Under the pieces are notes generated by a model. That model was given only the letters and a program-made list of their open reading frames with translations. It did not search any database and was not told where the DNA came from. 64,000 nt of DNA, from positions 16,617,557 through 16,681,556 of the forward strand of contig NC_092320.1 in NCBI RefSeq assembly GCF_036785885.1. Direction: 5' to 3'. The position numbers and the translations under genes are program-made. This DNA is from Coffea arabica. Its lineage: Eukaryota; Streptophyta; Magnoliopsida; Gentianales; Rubiaceae. Of this stretch, positions 32,324-47,800 are shown piece by piece. Within the stretch, counting starts at the first letter, position 1, and every line of letters starts with the position of its first letter.

Positions 32324-35235
32324 ATTTCTCCATACGCTTCTCTGTATCATTCTTTTCCAATTAATCATATTATTTTTTTTCTGAACTAATAATGCCATTA
32401 TTACTACTTCTGCTTTTATATGTATGTTGTTATCTGATAGGCAATGTTGTTATTATTATTATTAGTGTTCTCCTTTTCCCCTTCATAGCAAAAATCATGG
32501 TGGATTGTGAACAAGAATGAATGCTTTAAACAAAAGCCGAATTTTGTACTTTTGAATGAAAACATGACGACAATGTTGAAAATACAGTGAACAAATTGAG
32601 GCGTATGTTTTATATACGAGGAAATTTTGAAGAAAAAAAAAATAGAAGGGTCATGATGCAGTAAGATGTGTAAATCACTTGATCCTTTAATTACAAAGCA
32701 AAAATAGACCACAGTTAGTAACCAAGAACCCATTGTCCGGTTGAAAAGCAATAAATCAAGCCAGGGATGATACAGAAACATATTCTCAAATGGAGAAGAA
32801 TGTCAGAAGTATACTTGTAGTTTTTATAAAGAGGAAAACCGAAAGAGAAGTGTACTTGTGGACGTGATTATCCACCGCGGATGAAAGGATAAGAAATAAA
32901 CGGTAGTTTGGAATGGTTGAAATACAGTACATATTAGCGCGGTGCGGTCTTCGCATGCAGCAAACCAAGTGTAACAAGGAAGCGGAAATAAGAACTCTTG
33001 ATCGATCAGAGGCAGCGCATTTTCGTAAGGCTTCTTTAAAAGATAAGAACCTAGGAAGGTAGCTCAAAAAGATAGACAGCTGCGAAGGATGTCGACTTCA
33101 TCCGATGCCTATATTTTCAGTAGAAGATGGCATGCAATGCAATCCCTCGTACGGATATAGATACCTTCCACAAAGGAAAAACCTAGTACGATTGATAGAG
33201 AGTAAATTTGACCTATTATGATCACGGAACTGCGGATGACCGATGGAGAAATCAAAGCAACCACACCACGTAGGGAGTGAGATTATTCTAACTTTTCAAT
33301 GAATTAATTGTGACCATTTTGCTTTTAATTGTCAGTGTGAAATTGATATAATGTAATAGAGAATTGTAATAGTGATCACAATGTGAAATGGGAACCCATT
33401 TGAATATGCTAAAGCGAAAGGAGATTAAGAGAAAGGGATGCAAATCAAAGATTTATGCCTTTCAGTGCACATAATAAAAAAGGGTTAATTCTTATAAACT
33501 CCTTCAGAAAATGCTTCTTACTCACATCGTCGCCTCCTTGAAGTTTTAATTGAATCTATTCAAATTTTGTATTATTGTAATTTTTCCAATTAGGCACATA
33601 ATTGGATCGCATAGCCCAATTTCTTCAGGCTAAATTTAGTGTGTGTAACACATATGGTTTTGGAAGTTGACCAAATTAACACCAGATTCTTAATTACCAA
33701 ATTTTTTTTTCCATTACTCACTCTCAATGAAGGATTTTTCAAAAAAAAAAAAAAAAAACCTAGTTAATCCCTATATCACTACAAATTCTACTTTTATGCA
33801 ACTTTTGGTTAATAGGAATTTAATTTAATTTCAATGATGAAAATTTTTTCAAAATAATTTAACTATTCCCAATATTGCTATAAATTCTAATTTTGAGCAG
33901 CTTTTTGGTTAATCGTAATTGCATTTAATTTTTCTAATTATTAGCTTATGGCTACTATTTTTTGTACGTACCTTTTTTTATAATTGCAAAATGTATAACA
34001 AAATATAATTTTTAAGTAAATGCGCTCTCTATCTTTCATAATTTCAAAAGTTTTTTACAATAACTGTAATATTCACATTACGTCTTAATTTATTTTATTA
34101 GTTCAAGAATTCGTTTAAAACTTTTTTGTAAAACCCTTATACAGCATGGGGAGGGCACGTAGGTTAGCCAACTCACAGAATCATAAACGTTACACATGCC
34201 AAATCCAAGTCGAAATTCAACCCAAAGGGACAATGTGAGGAAGAGGCAGTTTGTGAGGAGGTTTATTAGAATCAACCCTTAACAAAATACCATGTAATTA
34301 ACATAAAGATTAATTTTTCCTTTACTCACAATCACAATGCATACACTAGTCCTATATATGGGTTGGATGCATGAATATTAATTTCAATTTGAATTTGAAT
34401 TTTAAATTTTACATATGTAACATGCATCTATAATTGCTCATGTATACAATATTAATTAGTGTTAAAAAGATTAATTCTTACATTAATTATAGATTCTTTA
34501 TTGGACCGATAACGAATCAAAAAGAAGAAAACCTTGGTCGGAAGTTGGAACCTAGAACTAGAATTCCTCAGCCAATTGGAAAAATTAAACTCACAAATGT
34601 CAAACAACGATCTCTTTTATTTCTATTTTCAGTTAATTGCAATATATATCTCTTCTAAATTGGAATTATTCACTAGACCATTAATTATCATGCTTTAATA
34701 CATAAAATATGAATTTCTAACAAATGATAAATTTTAATTTTAAGCGATTGATTTTCAGAGTTATTTATGCAAATGTTCCACAAATTGAAGGCATGAACTC
34801 TATAGGGTACTCTAGTTTACGATAAATGGCTCAGGGGTCGAACTGCAAGTTGGTGATAGTTCAGGGACCAAATTGCACTGACCAACTTATGTTTCCTTTT
34901 TTATAAAGAGTTTCTATTCAGAACGAAACAAAAAAAGGACTGCATTTCGAAAGTCAGTTAACAGCAACGGTCAAAGGACCTTTCCGGAATAAAAAATAAT
35001 TCTGCTAATTCTCAATATGCTGTTGCATTGCTTCATACATCCAGCTGTTTCAACGGCTCTAATTTAAAAAAAATTCGGATTAAAACATTCCATGTTATTA
35101 TGCTAGGCGTCCCACGTTTGTCATTATACAAGATAACATGTACCCAATTTTCAATGTTTCCAATGATTAATTGTCCGGCCGGACGTATTTTATAAAGATC
35201 AATAGCTAAATACATATGTAAAAAAGAAAATCTCA
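32324..35235. other. Intergenic DNA left of the EFR3-like gene
   Basis: No coding region is supported; the open frames here are short and of low complexity. A degenerate direct duplication lies near 33765-33950. The last few hundred bases should include the promoter of the EFR3-like gene. Confidence 0.5.
33765..33950. repeat. Degenerate direct duplication, about 101-bp offset
   Basis: The segment with ATCACTACAAATTCTACTTT and TTTGGTTAAT near 33771 recurs, altered, near 33872 (ATTGCTATAAATTCTAATTT, TTTGGTTAAT). Age and origin are unknown. Confidence 0.45.
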
Positions 35236-35239
35236 TAAA

Positions 35240-35869
35240 TTAGTTTGTAAGAGAGAGAAAAAAAAGGGAAGGAAGGAAGGAAAAAATGGAAGGCAGTTAT
35301 AGAAAGAGAAGGACACAAGTTTCGGGTTATAGGGGGACTGAAAGAATGCTGGAGATTCGGTACATTGTTGAAAATCTTTGATGGGCTACCAGCCTTCTTG
35401 TCTGCTCTTTTCTGGAATTGATCTGGAGGTAAAAATTTTTGGACCCTTTTAAGCTTTCTCGTTATAACTATTGTCACGTTTTAATTATCTTGATGCCTGT
35501 TTGATCTTAGTTTCTTGAGGAATTGAAGGAGCTTAGATTGGTTTTTGGGATAATTTGGAAGGAACACTTTTGTTTGATTTTTTTTTTTTTTTTTTTTTTT
35601 TGAGGTTTTGATGTAAGTTGGCCTTCAATTTTCTTGATAATGCGATGTAGGCTGGTACCAGAATTTTCTTGAAAGTACCCTCATTTGTTCCTGCAGAAAG
35701 AGCTTTGCTTTGATTTCCCTTCTGGAATCCTTGTTTGGGTTTTGAAGAATATTGAAATTTGGTTCACGATAAAGAAGGGAAAGAAAGCATTCACATTGTG
35801 GGGAAACAGGAATTTTGGAAGACAATTTCGTTCTTTTGATCTGGAAAGAGCTCCATTTAGGATCTAATA
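35240..35869 (+). other. 5' untranslated region of the EFR3-like gene, with intron
   Basis: A purine-rich leader region (GAGAGAGA, GGAAGGAAGG) precedes a likely non-coding exon ending at 35428 (GGAG before GTAAAA). The intron is 35429-35696, with a long T run and acceptor TTCCTGCAG. The second leader exon runs 35697-35869 into the ATG at 35870. The transcription start is a guess. Confidence 0.5.
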
Positions 35870-38800
35870 ATGAGTGTTGTTTCTGGTGTAATCTCAAGGC
35901 AAGTATTGCCAGCATGTGGCAGCCTTTGTTTCTTTTGCCCAGCGATGCGGGCTAGGTCTCGCCAACCTGTTAAAAGATACAAGAAGTTGATCTCAGATAT
36001 ATTCCCGCGGTCCCAGGTGAGCTCTGTAGATCTTATCTTACTGCATCAGATTAATTCCATGATGTTGAGTGCCTAATCTTGACTTCTGCAACATTAATTC
36101 TGTGCTGCGTTTGAGATTGGTGCATTAGCGCTGTGATTTAATGATTACCAATGGTGTGTGTGTGTATGTTTGTAGAAGATCAGCTAAGTATATCTCCCCT
36201 TTCGCATAACTGTTGCTGAAATGTGATTTTGTTATTTTTTTTCTCCTTGCATGATGTAGTTAAATTTGAAGTGCTACTTTGACATAGATAAATAGCTACA
36301 TAACTTATGAGCATAGGAAATTTATCTCCTGTTACTTTTCAGGAAGAAGAACCAAATGAGCGGAAGATTAGCAAACTGTGTGAGTATGCAGCAAAAAATC
36401 CTTTGCGCATCCCTAAGGTACTACTACTTTGTATAGTGATTTGAGGTGATATATGCAGTTTTGTTGACTTAACAACAATTCATATGTGTTAGGACTAGTA
36501 CATTGATCTATTCATTCTAGTCAATCTCATAAATTGATTGCATTTCACCTCTCATGTTTTTTGGTAGCAAAAAATGAATTAGCTATGGTTAGAAGCTAAT
36601 GCAATCATCATCATCACAAACCTCTCTCAGGATTTTACTGTTTACTAAAGAGTTTAGGAAAGGTCAAACATACAACTTAATTCTGGTTGTTAAACAGCAA
36701 AACAATTTAGTAGGTAATAGGTCGCTTGTGTTCCCATCTAAACCAATTCATCATAAATCTCCATGAGGAGGACAAATGCAAAAGGCTTCTTGTACTCATT
36801 GTACTTTGACTTTGACATCTTATCGAGGGGAATCAGTTCATGTCAAGATCCTATGCCAACCCATCATAGGTTTCCATGAAACTCATCATTGTTCAATTGC
36901 TCTTTCTTCTTCTTTTCTAGCAAAAGTTCCTTCTTGTTTTGTCAGAAGAGTTGGTGACTGGTATCTGAGCTATTGATTCTTGTGAGATTTACTTAGCAAA
37001 CATGTTAATCTTGGATGATGTCTCAAATAGACCACTCCTTTGTGTAGTCAGTTATTTATTATGCTGAAAGTCTATTTTTCATATATTTCATTGATCTATT
37101 TATACAAGTAACTAGGTTAAATGGTCAGCCATGTACAGCTGTATATAGTCTGTAATTACAGACTATATACAGCTGTGTTCTTAGACTAATTACAGCAGCT
37201 ATCTTAGACTAATAGCTGTGTTCTTGGACTAATTACAGCAGCTGTCTTAGACTAATTACATAGCTGTATTCTTAGACTAATTACAGCTAATTCCTACCAA
37301 CTTAGTCTATATCTTTTTAGGAAAAAGCTGGTTATAGATTACTTTCTGCATTCAGAAGAAGTTCTCAAATTCAAGTATAGGTCTCTATAGAATAGCACAA
37401 ATTTTGAAATTAGTTGTTTGATCTCTTATGACCAGATAACAACTTCGCTCGAGCAAAGATGTTACAAGGAAATAAGAAACGAGAATTTTCGGTCTGTGAA
37501 AATAGTCATGTCTATATACAGGAAGTTATTGATTTCCTGCAAGGAGCAAATGTAAGTAATTTGTACACTTTTACTTTTACGGGTTTGTCCTTGTAATATT
37601 TCTCTATGGTGATTGATAAACCTGTTCATTTCCTGTTGAAGAGTTGTTCCCTTGTAATTTGCCTTGATCTAAGTTAGTGTTCATTCTTTCTGTATGTAGA
37701 ATTGCTGCATCTAAAATTGCACTGAACTTCTCATTGTTAAGTTGGACAGGGATTCAATGATGTTTTACTTAACTTGAACCTAAAGCATGAAACTTTTTGC
37801 ATTTACATTCATGCAAAACATTGTCAATTTGGCTAACAATTATTCTGGTCCTTTAATTCACCTGCATCTATAGCTAATTCCCTTAATAATCTGCAAGTTT
37901 CATGCATGCTGTTATTTCAACTTTAAAGTCATAGTGGAGTGCTTCATGTCGTTCATCTGAATAATCTCTATTGTCTCAATTGTGTTCTGTTATAGTATAT
38001 TAATCTTAGTTGTTCTAGAGGCATTCTTGTCATCTGAGCAGGTGAAACATGAAGGATATTTCACGTGATTGCAAGTAAAACCTGGGCAGTGGGTGATAAC
38101 TGGAGAAAGGAGCGTGTAAGAACTGAGGGGGGGAGGGGGAAGACAAGATATTTATTTTGCTAGATATCAGATATTCACCTCCAGAAGTTAGAATATCTTA
38201 TCAGATTGCTCTTTCTTGAGTGTTTTATTTTTGATAATGCCTTCTATAAAATTATACCATGATTACAAGAATCACTTTGTTTCATATTATTTGAGGCTTT
38301 TTTTTCCCTTTTTTAAATTTCCATTGTCTATGCTACAGTTTAGTTTTGGCTTAATACATGAGCTATGAGTATAGCTTATGAAGAAACTTGGTCTATTCTT
38401 CAGGATTTAGAGGTCCTGGGTTCAAATCCTTTTGCCCCCTCCCCGCTTCTTAAATCCCAACCCTCCCCTGCCAGAAAAAAAAATTATAGAAGAAAGATGC
38501 TTTGAGCTATTTATGTTTGCTGAATTTAAAGAAAAGCTTCAATTTATGAATATGTAATCTTTTGACAGGCCTCTTTTTGCAAATAGTTTATTAAGCATAA
38601 TTCACACTCTGCTGGAGCAGACACGCCAGGATGACATACTGATCACAGGATGCCAGTCTCTCTTTGATTTTGTAAATAACCAGGTTGTTTTTTTTTTTAT
38701 GAGTAAGCTTTTGTTATCACGACGATTATTGGATGACTCATGCCAAGTATCTTTTGGCCTAATAAAATTTGCATAATTTTTTGCTCTTTTTGACAGAAAG

Positions 38801-41800
38801 ATGGGACTTACATGTTTAACTTAGAAGGGTTCATTCCTAAGCTTTGTCAATTTGCTCAAGAAGTTGGAGATGATGAGAGAGCAAAGCATCTCCGTGCAGC
38901 TGGGCTCCAATCACTTGCCGCCCTGGTATTCTATTGATATATCCATTATGTTGCTAATTCAGCTTTCAACTGACAGTCATAGCATTCCACATGTATGGGC
39001 TTTTGTAAAAATATTTCTGGGAACAATAACCTCAAGTTACTTTGGAAGAGGCAGATAATATTCATGGAAATAAGAGTTCTTGCATTTGATTGCCTCAACA
39101 ATTCAAATGAGCCATCTATTCTGACCAGCATTAAGTGTTTATTACCCTTGTAGCAGGTGTTCATAGAAAATTGATGGTGTTCTAGACAGTGGTAGAGCAG
39201 CAGCCTGTGCACTCTTTGGGTAGATAAATATGTCTACCAAATATACAGAGAATACTCAGCAATTTTCATTTTCTCTTTCTTCATGATTAATATACCTCTC
39301 ACAAATTACTTCTCCATATTCATTAATTGTTAACTCTTGCAGTTTGAAATCTACTTGGTTGTTTGAGATCACAAGATTAAATCATGGATTGGAGATATAA
39401 TTATTTAACATAGTCTAAAGGAACAAGAAAAGTTCTCAAGGACTAACTTAAAATTTATTAGGTATAAAAACTTTAACTTGGTTTGTAAGTTACATTTGTG
39501 TTTAGCCAATCCCTAGATGATATGATAGTTTTCATGTGATCAGGTTCCAATTCACTTGTACATTGTCTATTTCAAACACTTGACATCATCAGAATATTAA
39601 TTTATGCCTTATAAAGTTACTTGAAATGAAGGAGTCCCATGTAGGAAAGCAGATCCTGCCCAAATTTTTCTGAGAACTAACATTTTTATGTACATGCATA
39701 TTTGTAAGTTCTGATGAACACCCAAAGCTTAATATCTGCATCTAAGTTCTATTGTCTACCTTGTCACATCATTTGTTGTTGTACAGGTCTGGTTCATGGG
39801 TGAATATTGCCATATTTCAGCAGAGTTTGACAATGTAAGCAGATTCTTCTGACATACTTCTTACCTCTGTCTCTCACTCACTCACTCACTCAGAATTGTT
39901 GACTGTCAGGTTTTCAATTCTTCTAGCTCTCATGGTTGTTGAGAGTATAACATACTATCTTATGCCCCTAAAATAAGTTTTACAATTTTTTTGTTTATGT
40001 TTACAAAATAAAGCAAGAAAATTAGTTTGTGCTTATTTGCCTCCTCATTCCACAGATTAAATAAGAGCACCAGTAAGTTAAATCAGAAATCACACATTTT
40101 AACTTTTCAGAAAGCTTAATCTGATGTGACATTTTTGTTACTTTACGTATCTTAAGGTATGAGTATCCATTAACTGATGCTTGGCATATACCTATAAACT
40201 TCAGAGGGCTTTGGGTATTTTTATTATGTTTAACAAGCACTGCTACATACAAAACTTCCTTTAGAAAATTGGGTGATTTATCAATATGAATGGAAGAGGC
40301 AATTTAATAATTTTAGCTTTACAAAGATTAATTTGCATCCACTAGTTCACTAGTTTAGTAAGGCTCTTCCCAAGAAAAAAAAAAAAAAGGGCTACTATGA
40401 GAGTCCTACTTCAATCTTGCTTTGGATTTCACCAATGGTGTGTGAAATTAGAAGTGTATGTGAGGCCATCATTCTCCTTCTACTATGAGAGGCCATCATT
40501 CTCCTGAAAGCTAGCTCCATCATTCTCCTTCTACTATGAGAGGCCATCATTCTCCTGAAAGCTAGCTACCCATGTTTTCTTTTTTGCAGTTAGGTTATGT
40601 GTTTTCAACCATGGAAACAACATTTATATTACAGAATTCGCCAATTTGCAGCTAATATGAAGTCAAATTGTTATGTGAATTGTATCTTCTGTATTGCCTG
40701 ATCCAGTTTACTAAACTTTTTACTGTAAAGTTGGAGCTGGACATTTTACTATTTTAATCTGCAATAGATACACTAACAACTTTTAGTAATCAGATTGTTT
40801 CAGTTGTCTTGGAAAATTATGGAGCACCATGTAAGGAGGAGCTGCAGGACCCTAACCAGAATAAGTGGGTGCAAGAAGTACGTAAGGGTGAGGGCCATGT
40901 TTCGCCTTCACCGGACCTTCTGACAAAGGTTCCGTCTTGGCGGATGATTGTGAATGACAAAGGCATAGCAAATGTCCCAATGTATATCTTTCAGATGACA
41001 AACTCTGGCTGAACTTACTCTCTTTCTGATAATTTTCTTAATTATGGTGGATATTTTCTGTTTTTCACGGTATCCTCACTGTGCTGGTTTGCCTTTTTAT
41101 ATAGGGAAGATGCACAGGATCCCTGCTTTTGGTCTCGGGTGTGCCTTCATAACATGGCCAAGATAGGCAAGGAGGCTACAACAATGCGACGTGTTCTTGA
41201 GTCTTTATTTCGCTATTTTGATAATGGAAATCTATGGGAATCTGGATATGGGATTGCTTTTCCTGTTTTAAAGGACATGCAGCTAATAATGGATGGTTCA
41301 GGTACTAATGTTTATTTTTAACCATTGTTCAGATCAATTATCACTTACCCGTGGCTAAAAAGACATTAATGAGCACTTTTTTCTGTATTTTTATAACACA
41401 GGGCAGAATACACACTTTCTCCTCTCGATATTAGTCAAGCATCTTGATCATAAAAATGTTCTTAAACAACCTGATATGCAGCTTGACATTGTTAAGGTTG
41501 CCACCTCCCTTGCTCAAGACACAAAGACTCTGGGTTCAGTAGCTATTATTGGGGCAGTAACTGATATTATGAGGCATCTTAGAAAAAGCATACATTATTC
41601 ACTTGATGATGCAAATCTGGGCGCTGACTTAATCAAGTGGAACAGAGAATTTAGAGAGGCAGTAGATGAGTGCCTTGTACAGTTATCATGCAAGGTGAGA
41701 CTGCCATCAATAATGGATAAGTATCACTCACTACAGATATTCAACTGTTAAAAGATTTGTTTCTTTGCAAAAATAGCTTATGATTTGTGAGAGAAGCGCC

Positions 41801-44800
41801 ACACTGACGCTCATAGTGTGAATATGCTCACAATTTTTTGCTGAATTCAATTCTAACTTAATGGAGATTTTCAATGAAAAAAGCTCAATTGAGTTTTGTC
41901 GTTGAGCTGGACTTTCCAAAGTTTAACGTTTGTTTCCTACATCTGTAAAACAGGTTGGTGATGCAGGCCCTATCCTTGATGCCATGGCTGTCATGTTAGA
42001 AAACATCTCAACCATTACAGTCATAGCAAGAACTACTATTGCAGCAGTTTATCGGACAGCACAAGTTGTAGCTACAATGCCAAATTCGTCTTACCAAAAT
42101 AAAGTAAGGAAAATATAAGGCAGAGTCTCTTCAAAATCAAAATTATATGTCTTCTTTTTCTTATTTTATTTTACACAAAGCTCCATTCTTTTATTTTTTT
42201 CTCCTCAGGCATTTCCTGAGTCTCTATTTCATCAGTTACTCCCTGCCATGGTTCATCCAGATCATGAAACACGGGTTGGAGCCCACCGAATCTTTTCAGT
42301 AGTGCTTGTGCCATCTTCAGTTTGCCCGTACACAGGCTCGGCAGAGCCTGAGTCAAAGAAGCCTACAGATCTTCAAAGAACACTTTCAAGAACTGTTTCT
42401 GTTTTTTCGTCTTCAGCTGCTCTTTTTGAAAAGCTGAAAACCAGAAGCTCTTCACGAGAAAGTGTGGTTCAGGAGGTCAAGGAGAAGCCTACTGGTGATG
42501 AAGTACAAAGTAGAGTCAACGAAGGCATGCTAAGCAGAATTAGATCAACATATAGTAGAGCCTATAGCTTCAAAAATCCACCTGCAGATGCAGATTCCAA
42601 AAACAAGACATCAGTGGTTAGCCTATCAGATATTTTTCCTATCTAATTATTCTGGACATCTTAATCTTTTGCAGCATGGTTAACCTAGGCTTTTATTTCC
42701 TCTGTTTTTCTCTTCAATTCAAGTTGGAAGGCCCAGTATTTGCTAGCTTTCTAAGTTCTTTACTGCATGAGATATGTTGAGTCACACACTCTTTATTTAT
42801 ATTTGGGAAACTGAAATTGGATCCCCTTATGCCAATAGCTCATTTGCATAGTAGCTTTAGTGTTAATTTGAGAAGTGACTCTCTTTATCCATAGACAAAT
42901 CAATGTATTTGGTTCATCAAGTACTATGACTTACATCCTCCTTTGTATTTCAGGACCCTATTTCTCTTCGTTTAAGTAGCCACCAGATCAGTCTGTTGCT
43001 TTCATCAATATGGGCACAGTCCATATCTCCTGCAAATATGCCTGAAAACTATGAAGCTATTGCTCACACATATTGCCTAGTTTTGTTGTTCTCTCGTGCC
43101 AAGGTAATTTCTTTCCTTTGGCCTGTTGGTTTTGATTTTATTGTATTCATTATGATATTTTTATACTTCGAAAAATAAATGTTTTTCTCATACAATTTCT
43201 ATCCTGTAAGTTCTGTTCAACTTAAAGTAACACCAATGACTGTGTCCTTGCCTCAACCTGATTCACACTTCTGTTAGCTTCTGTAACTTAAGTAGCTTGC
43301 TTTGCTTTGTACTTTTAAAATGAGTTCTCCTTTCCCCTTTGTTCGGATGTTGCCATTAATTATTCACTTCCAACTTCTGGAGAACAGTGGTCTCTCAAGT
43401 TTTTCTTGTTGAATTAACAGACTCTGGACACTTCTTTCTTATATTATTTTCTCTCTCATTTAATCTGGTATAATTAATATGGTGAAATTACAGGAATACA
43501 TTAATCCTCAATGCTATGATGATTTGCAATATAACAGATCTGATTTAAAGTTTGTATATGACACCACGGTTTCCTCAGAGTTGTTGCAAGTTAGACTGGA
43601 TCCAACAGATTCTGGCTCTGCCTCTTTATTTATATTTACAAATTTTTAAGCATTGCTCTTGGAAAGAGAATTCCTTTTCAATTTTTTCCATCTTAAACAT
43701 TGAACTTTACTACTCATATTTTTACTAGTAGCCTGATTTCACATTTTGATTTCTTCAATTAGTGAGTCTCTCTACTTCCTTTGTTTCACATGTTTGGACA
43801 ACAATATTGCCTCCAAGGAGAAATGCCAATAATGCTTTTTAAATCATGCTTATCCTTAATAGGTAACAATGGAAGAGACATAATAGATTTTGAAATTAAT
43901 CTTTCTTTAACCACTGGGAGAACTAGGACTCCAAGGTAAAGAAGGTGACTGCTTCAGTGCACATACATTATCACCAAAGGAAAAATCTAACTATGCAATA
44001 AATAATAGTATAGGAAATATGATAACTAGTACGATGGTTGTTTCAACATTTTCTAAACTATAAAGAGTTTCACAGACAAAAATAATGTGAAGCAATGATA
44101 TGATCAATGATTTGTGCAGTAGACAACTATCTTTCCTGGAAAATGAACTTAGATGAAGATCATTCATTAATTTTTATGTACCGAAAGTTCTAAAATACTT
44201 ATTTTGTTTTCAACTAATGTCTTATTTATCATTTTGAATGTGTTCATGTTTAAAGTAGGGGATAAATATAATTACTATGTAAAGGTCAAAAGGAAATTTG
44301 AGAAATATCAGGGGTGTAAATGTAAGACAAAATTAAAATTTTTAATGTTTTTCAAGCCAACTTTAGGAATTTTTCAAAGTTAACGGGCCAATTGCCCATC
44401 CTCATTTCAGCATGGCTCACCCTTGTTTTAACTTTACATGTAGCTACACATCTGTAATGGGATGCTTTTTGTTTTGGCAGTTATTTATGCTACTAACTAT
44501 TCAAAATGCAACAAAATAAATTCTTGCAGAATTTGCTGGTTATTGGTGTTCAGCTTTGAGTTACATATCTTATTCCACTTGATGTTTCTTGCAGAATTCA
44601 TCTCGAGACCATCTAGTTCAAAGCTTTCAACTCGCGTTCTCATTGCGTCACTATTCTCTGGCTCAAGGAGGTAAACCTGCAAGCTTAAATGTACCCACAT
44701 CTGTTGACTAAGTAGGAAAGGATTGAATTTTCTAAACCACTTTTTTGAGATTACTGTTGTGGTGTATAGGAAGTCGGGATACTGACTACCTCAACTGCAC

Positions 44801-47800
44801 TAGAACACAAATAGAATATCAAACATGCATTTGCCATTTTTACATTAATTCTTCTGGAAGTTACTCACACTGGGGCCAAATCAAGTGTTTTCTGAATTAG
44901 CTGAGAAAGTTGTATCATTTGAATGACTGGAATGGTAGAAAATTTGGGTTTCAAGCTCTACTGAATTAATAGCTCTAGTCACGCATAAAATTCATTTGGA
45001 ATTAACTATACTAGTTTGTCTGAGATCTTCTAACTTTGATGGATGGTAACTGATAATTATGTATAACCATCATAACCTTTCCATTCTGTATAGTACACAA
45101 CACTCTTAACAATTTAATTATTGCAATGGTCTAAGTTGATTGAACGTGTATTGAAATTCATGGTGTTGAAAATATGAACACCAGTGTAGGTTGCTCATGT
45201 CTTTTGAACTTGATATGTTGCTTTGAGAAAATTTGACATCCAAAGTTAAGCTCAGGTTTCATCCATTATGTTTGCAGGGCCTGTGCCACCATCAAGACGC
45301 AGATCTCTTTTTGTTTTGGCAACCTCTATGATTGTTTTTTCATCAAAAGCTTACAGCATTATTCCCCTTGTTCCATGTGCCAAGGCTGTATTTTCAAAGA
45401 AAGTGGTATGTGACTTACTGCTAATTAGATATTCTTCGTATCTGCATGTTGCCCTGTTTCTCTATTGATGGGTCTCAAATTTGAAATTAATCTCATACTC
45501 TAATAATGAATCAAAATGATAGAATATGCCAAGGCTGTATTTTCAAAGAAAGTGGTATGTGACTTACTGCTAATTCGATCTTCTTCGTATCTGCAGGTTG
45601 CCCTGTTTCTCTATTGATGGGTCTCAAAGTTGAAATTAATCTCATACTCTAATAATGAATCAAAATGATAAAATATGTTGAAAGGCATTTATCTGGTTCC
45701 ACTACCCATAAAAGTTAATCTTAATTGCAAATTTCATGAGCAAAAGGTGACAAATGCCTTAACTATTGTTGCAGATTGATCCATTTCTGTCCTTAGTTGG
45801 AGACTCGAAGTTACAGGTAGTAGATACTGGATCCAGGCTTGGGAATGTCGATTATGGATCCAAGGAAGATGACAGTTCTGCTATGAAATGTCTTTCGGAG
45901 ATTGAAATTACAAAGGATCAGACCAGGGAACACATGGTTTCCATTATAGTGAAGAGTTTGGACAATTTGCTAGATGTAAATGTCCACTTAAATTCTTTTG
46001 AATCAATGAATTTCCTTTATTTTCTAATTAATGAGACAATTTTACCATAATTCTGTCTTTTGCAGGGAGAGGTTTCCAACATAAGAGAGCTGTTGCTGAG
46101 TAACTTTTTGCCTGACTATGTTTGTCCACTGGGATCCCAGTTTCTTACTGAAACTTCAGAAAATGCACATCAGTCTAATGAGAAAAATGATGAAAATCAG
46201 GAGAAGGTAGTGGTTATTAATGGGAATCTGAATGTTTAATATGTCAAGTTTTTAACATGCCTTTGTTTCTGATTGTGCAGGCTGGTCCAATTTTCACATT
46301 AGAAGATGATCCTGTTTCAGATACATCTGAAATCATTTCAAAACAAAATCCAGAATTAGCTATTGAAATTCCTGACCTATTGAGTGTCAATCAGCTTTTG
46401 GAATCTGTAAGTTTCTTTTGCATGTACTTCAGCTGAGAGCTATCATTTTATGAATAGTAAAAATACAACTAGGGGATTTTAACCTGGCATGTCAATTTTA
46501 TCTTTTTATGTTGTATCTGAGGAATATGTCAACTAAATCTGCTGTTCCTCTAGTGCTTTTTGTTGTTTATAAGGACCACAGCCGGCAGACTAAGCTTTTA
46601 GTTTCCATCTGCGGAAGCATTTAAACCAGATGGGTTATTGGTGTCAATGTCCAAAGTTTTTTCAGTGATTGACACAAAATATGGAATTTGATTGTATGAA
46701 ACTCAAGCTGACAATTTGTCTTGAATATTATTAGGAATAAACTGATGAGCCGGGCTTGTGAACATGTTTATCTTGCTGTATATAAAATGAGATTACCCTA
46801 ATAACCTAATAACTTTTGGTGTCTCCATAATGTTTTACTGACAAGTTGCTGGTGTAAGGAAAAAACTCTTCTACTCCGGACACCCTTTGCCGGTGTCTCC
46901 TTGATGTTTCACTGTAAGATCAACATGATTCTAATGTCTCATAATGTGCTTAGTAAATTTTTTCTGGATCCTCCTTCAATGCATATCCACATTTACTGAC
47001 CTCATGCAAGTGGTAAACGTGAATATGTTTATGCACGTTTGCGTGCCTGGGTTTAATTTGGAAAATATTAGAAGCAGATCATGTTTCTGGAACACCTTCT
47101 AATGTTTACTGACAAGCTAATCCCGCACACACCCACCCACCGCCAACATACAGACAAGGTTTTTATACCCCATTATATTTATGTCTTGCTAGTTTTGGAA
47201 TGCATCAGAGTAACAGTTACCTAAGCATTGGATTTAATTTCATCAAGCTTCTTAAATGTCATTTTAAATCTTCTATTCCTTAGCCTGTTTCCTAAGGATT
47301 GGATTTAATTTCATCAAGTTGCTTAAATGTCATGTTAAATCTTTTACTCCTTGGCCTAGAAGTTCTTTTATTTCATTAAGAAATAGAATAAAGAGAGCTG
47401 TATTGGGTGCCTAATCTCAGACAAGGAAAGCTAATTGGATATAAACAGAAAAAATGTTGTGATTTATGGTTATATTCTTCACTAAAACCTAAAACCTTTT
47501 CTGATAAATGCGAACAGGTGTTGGAAACTGCACATCAAGTGGGAAGACTATCAGTGAGCACAGCATCTGACGTCCCTTATAAGGAAATGGCCCATCACTG
47601 TGAGGCACTCCTGATGGGAAAGCAGCAGAAAATGTCCTACTTGATGAACAACCAACAGAGACAGGAAAGTTTGTTGATCAGAGTTTCTCAGCACTCTGAT
47701 GAAAATGATAGAGGAATGGTTTCGCATGTACATACTGATATAAGTTTAAAACTGGTAATTTCTTTTTCATCTTCTCTGGTGCAGCATAGATTGATTTCAT

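Noticed and set aside
34790-34900. Phrases like GGGACCAAATTGCAC that recur in plant intergenic DNA
   Set aside because: They suggest a decayed transposon end, but no partner terminus or target duplication was found nearby.
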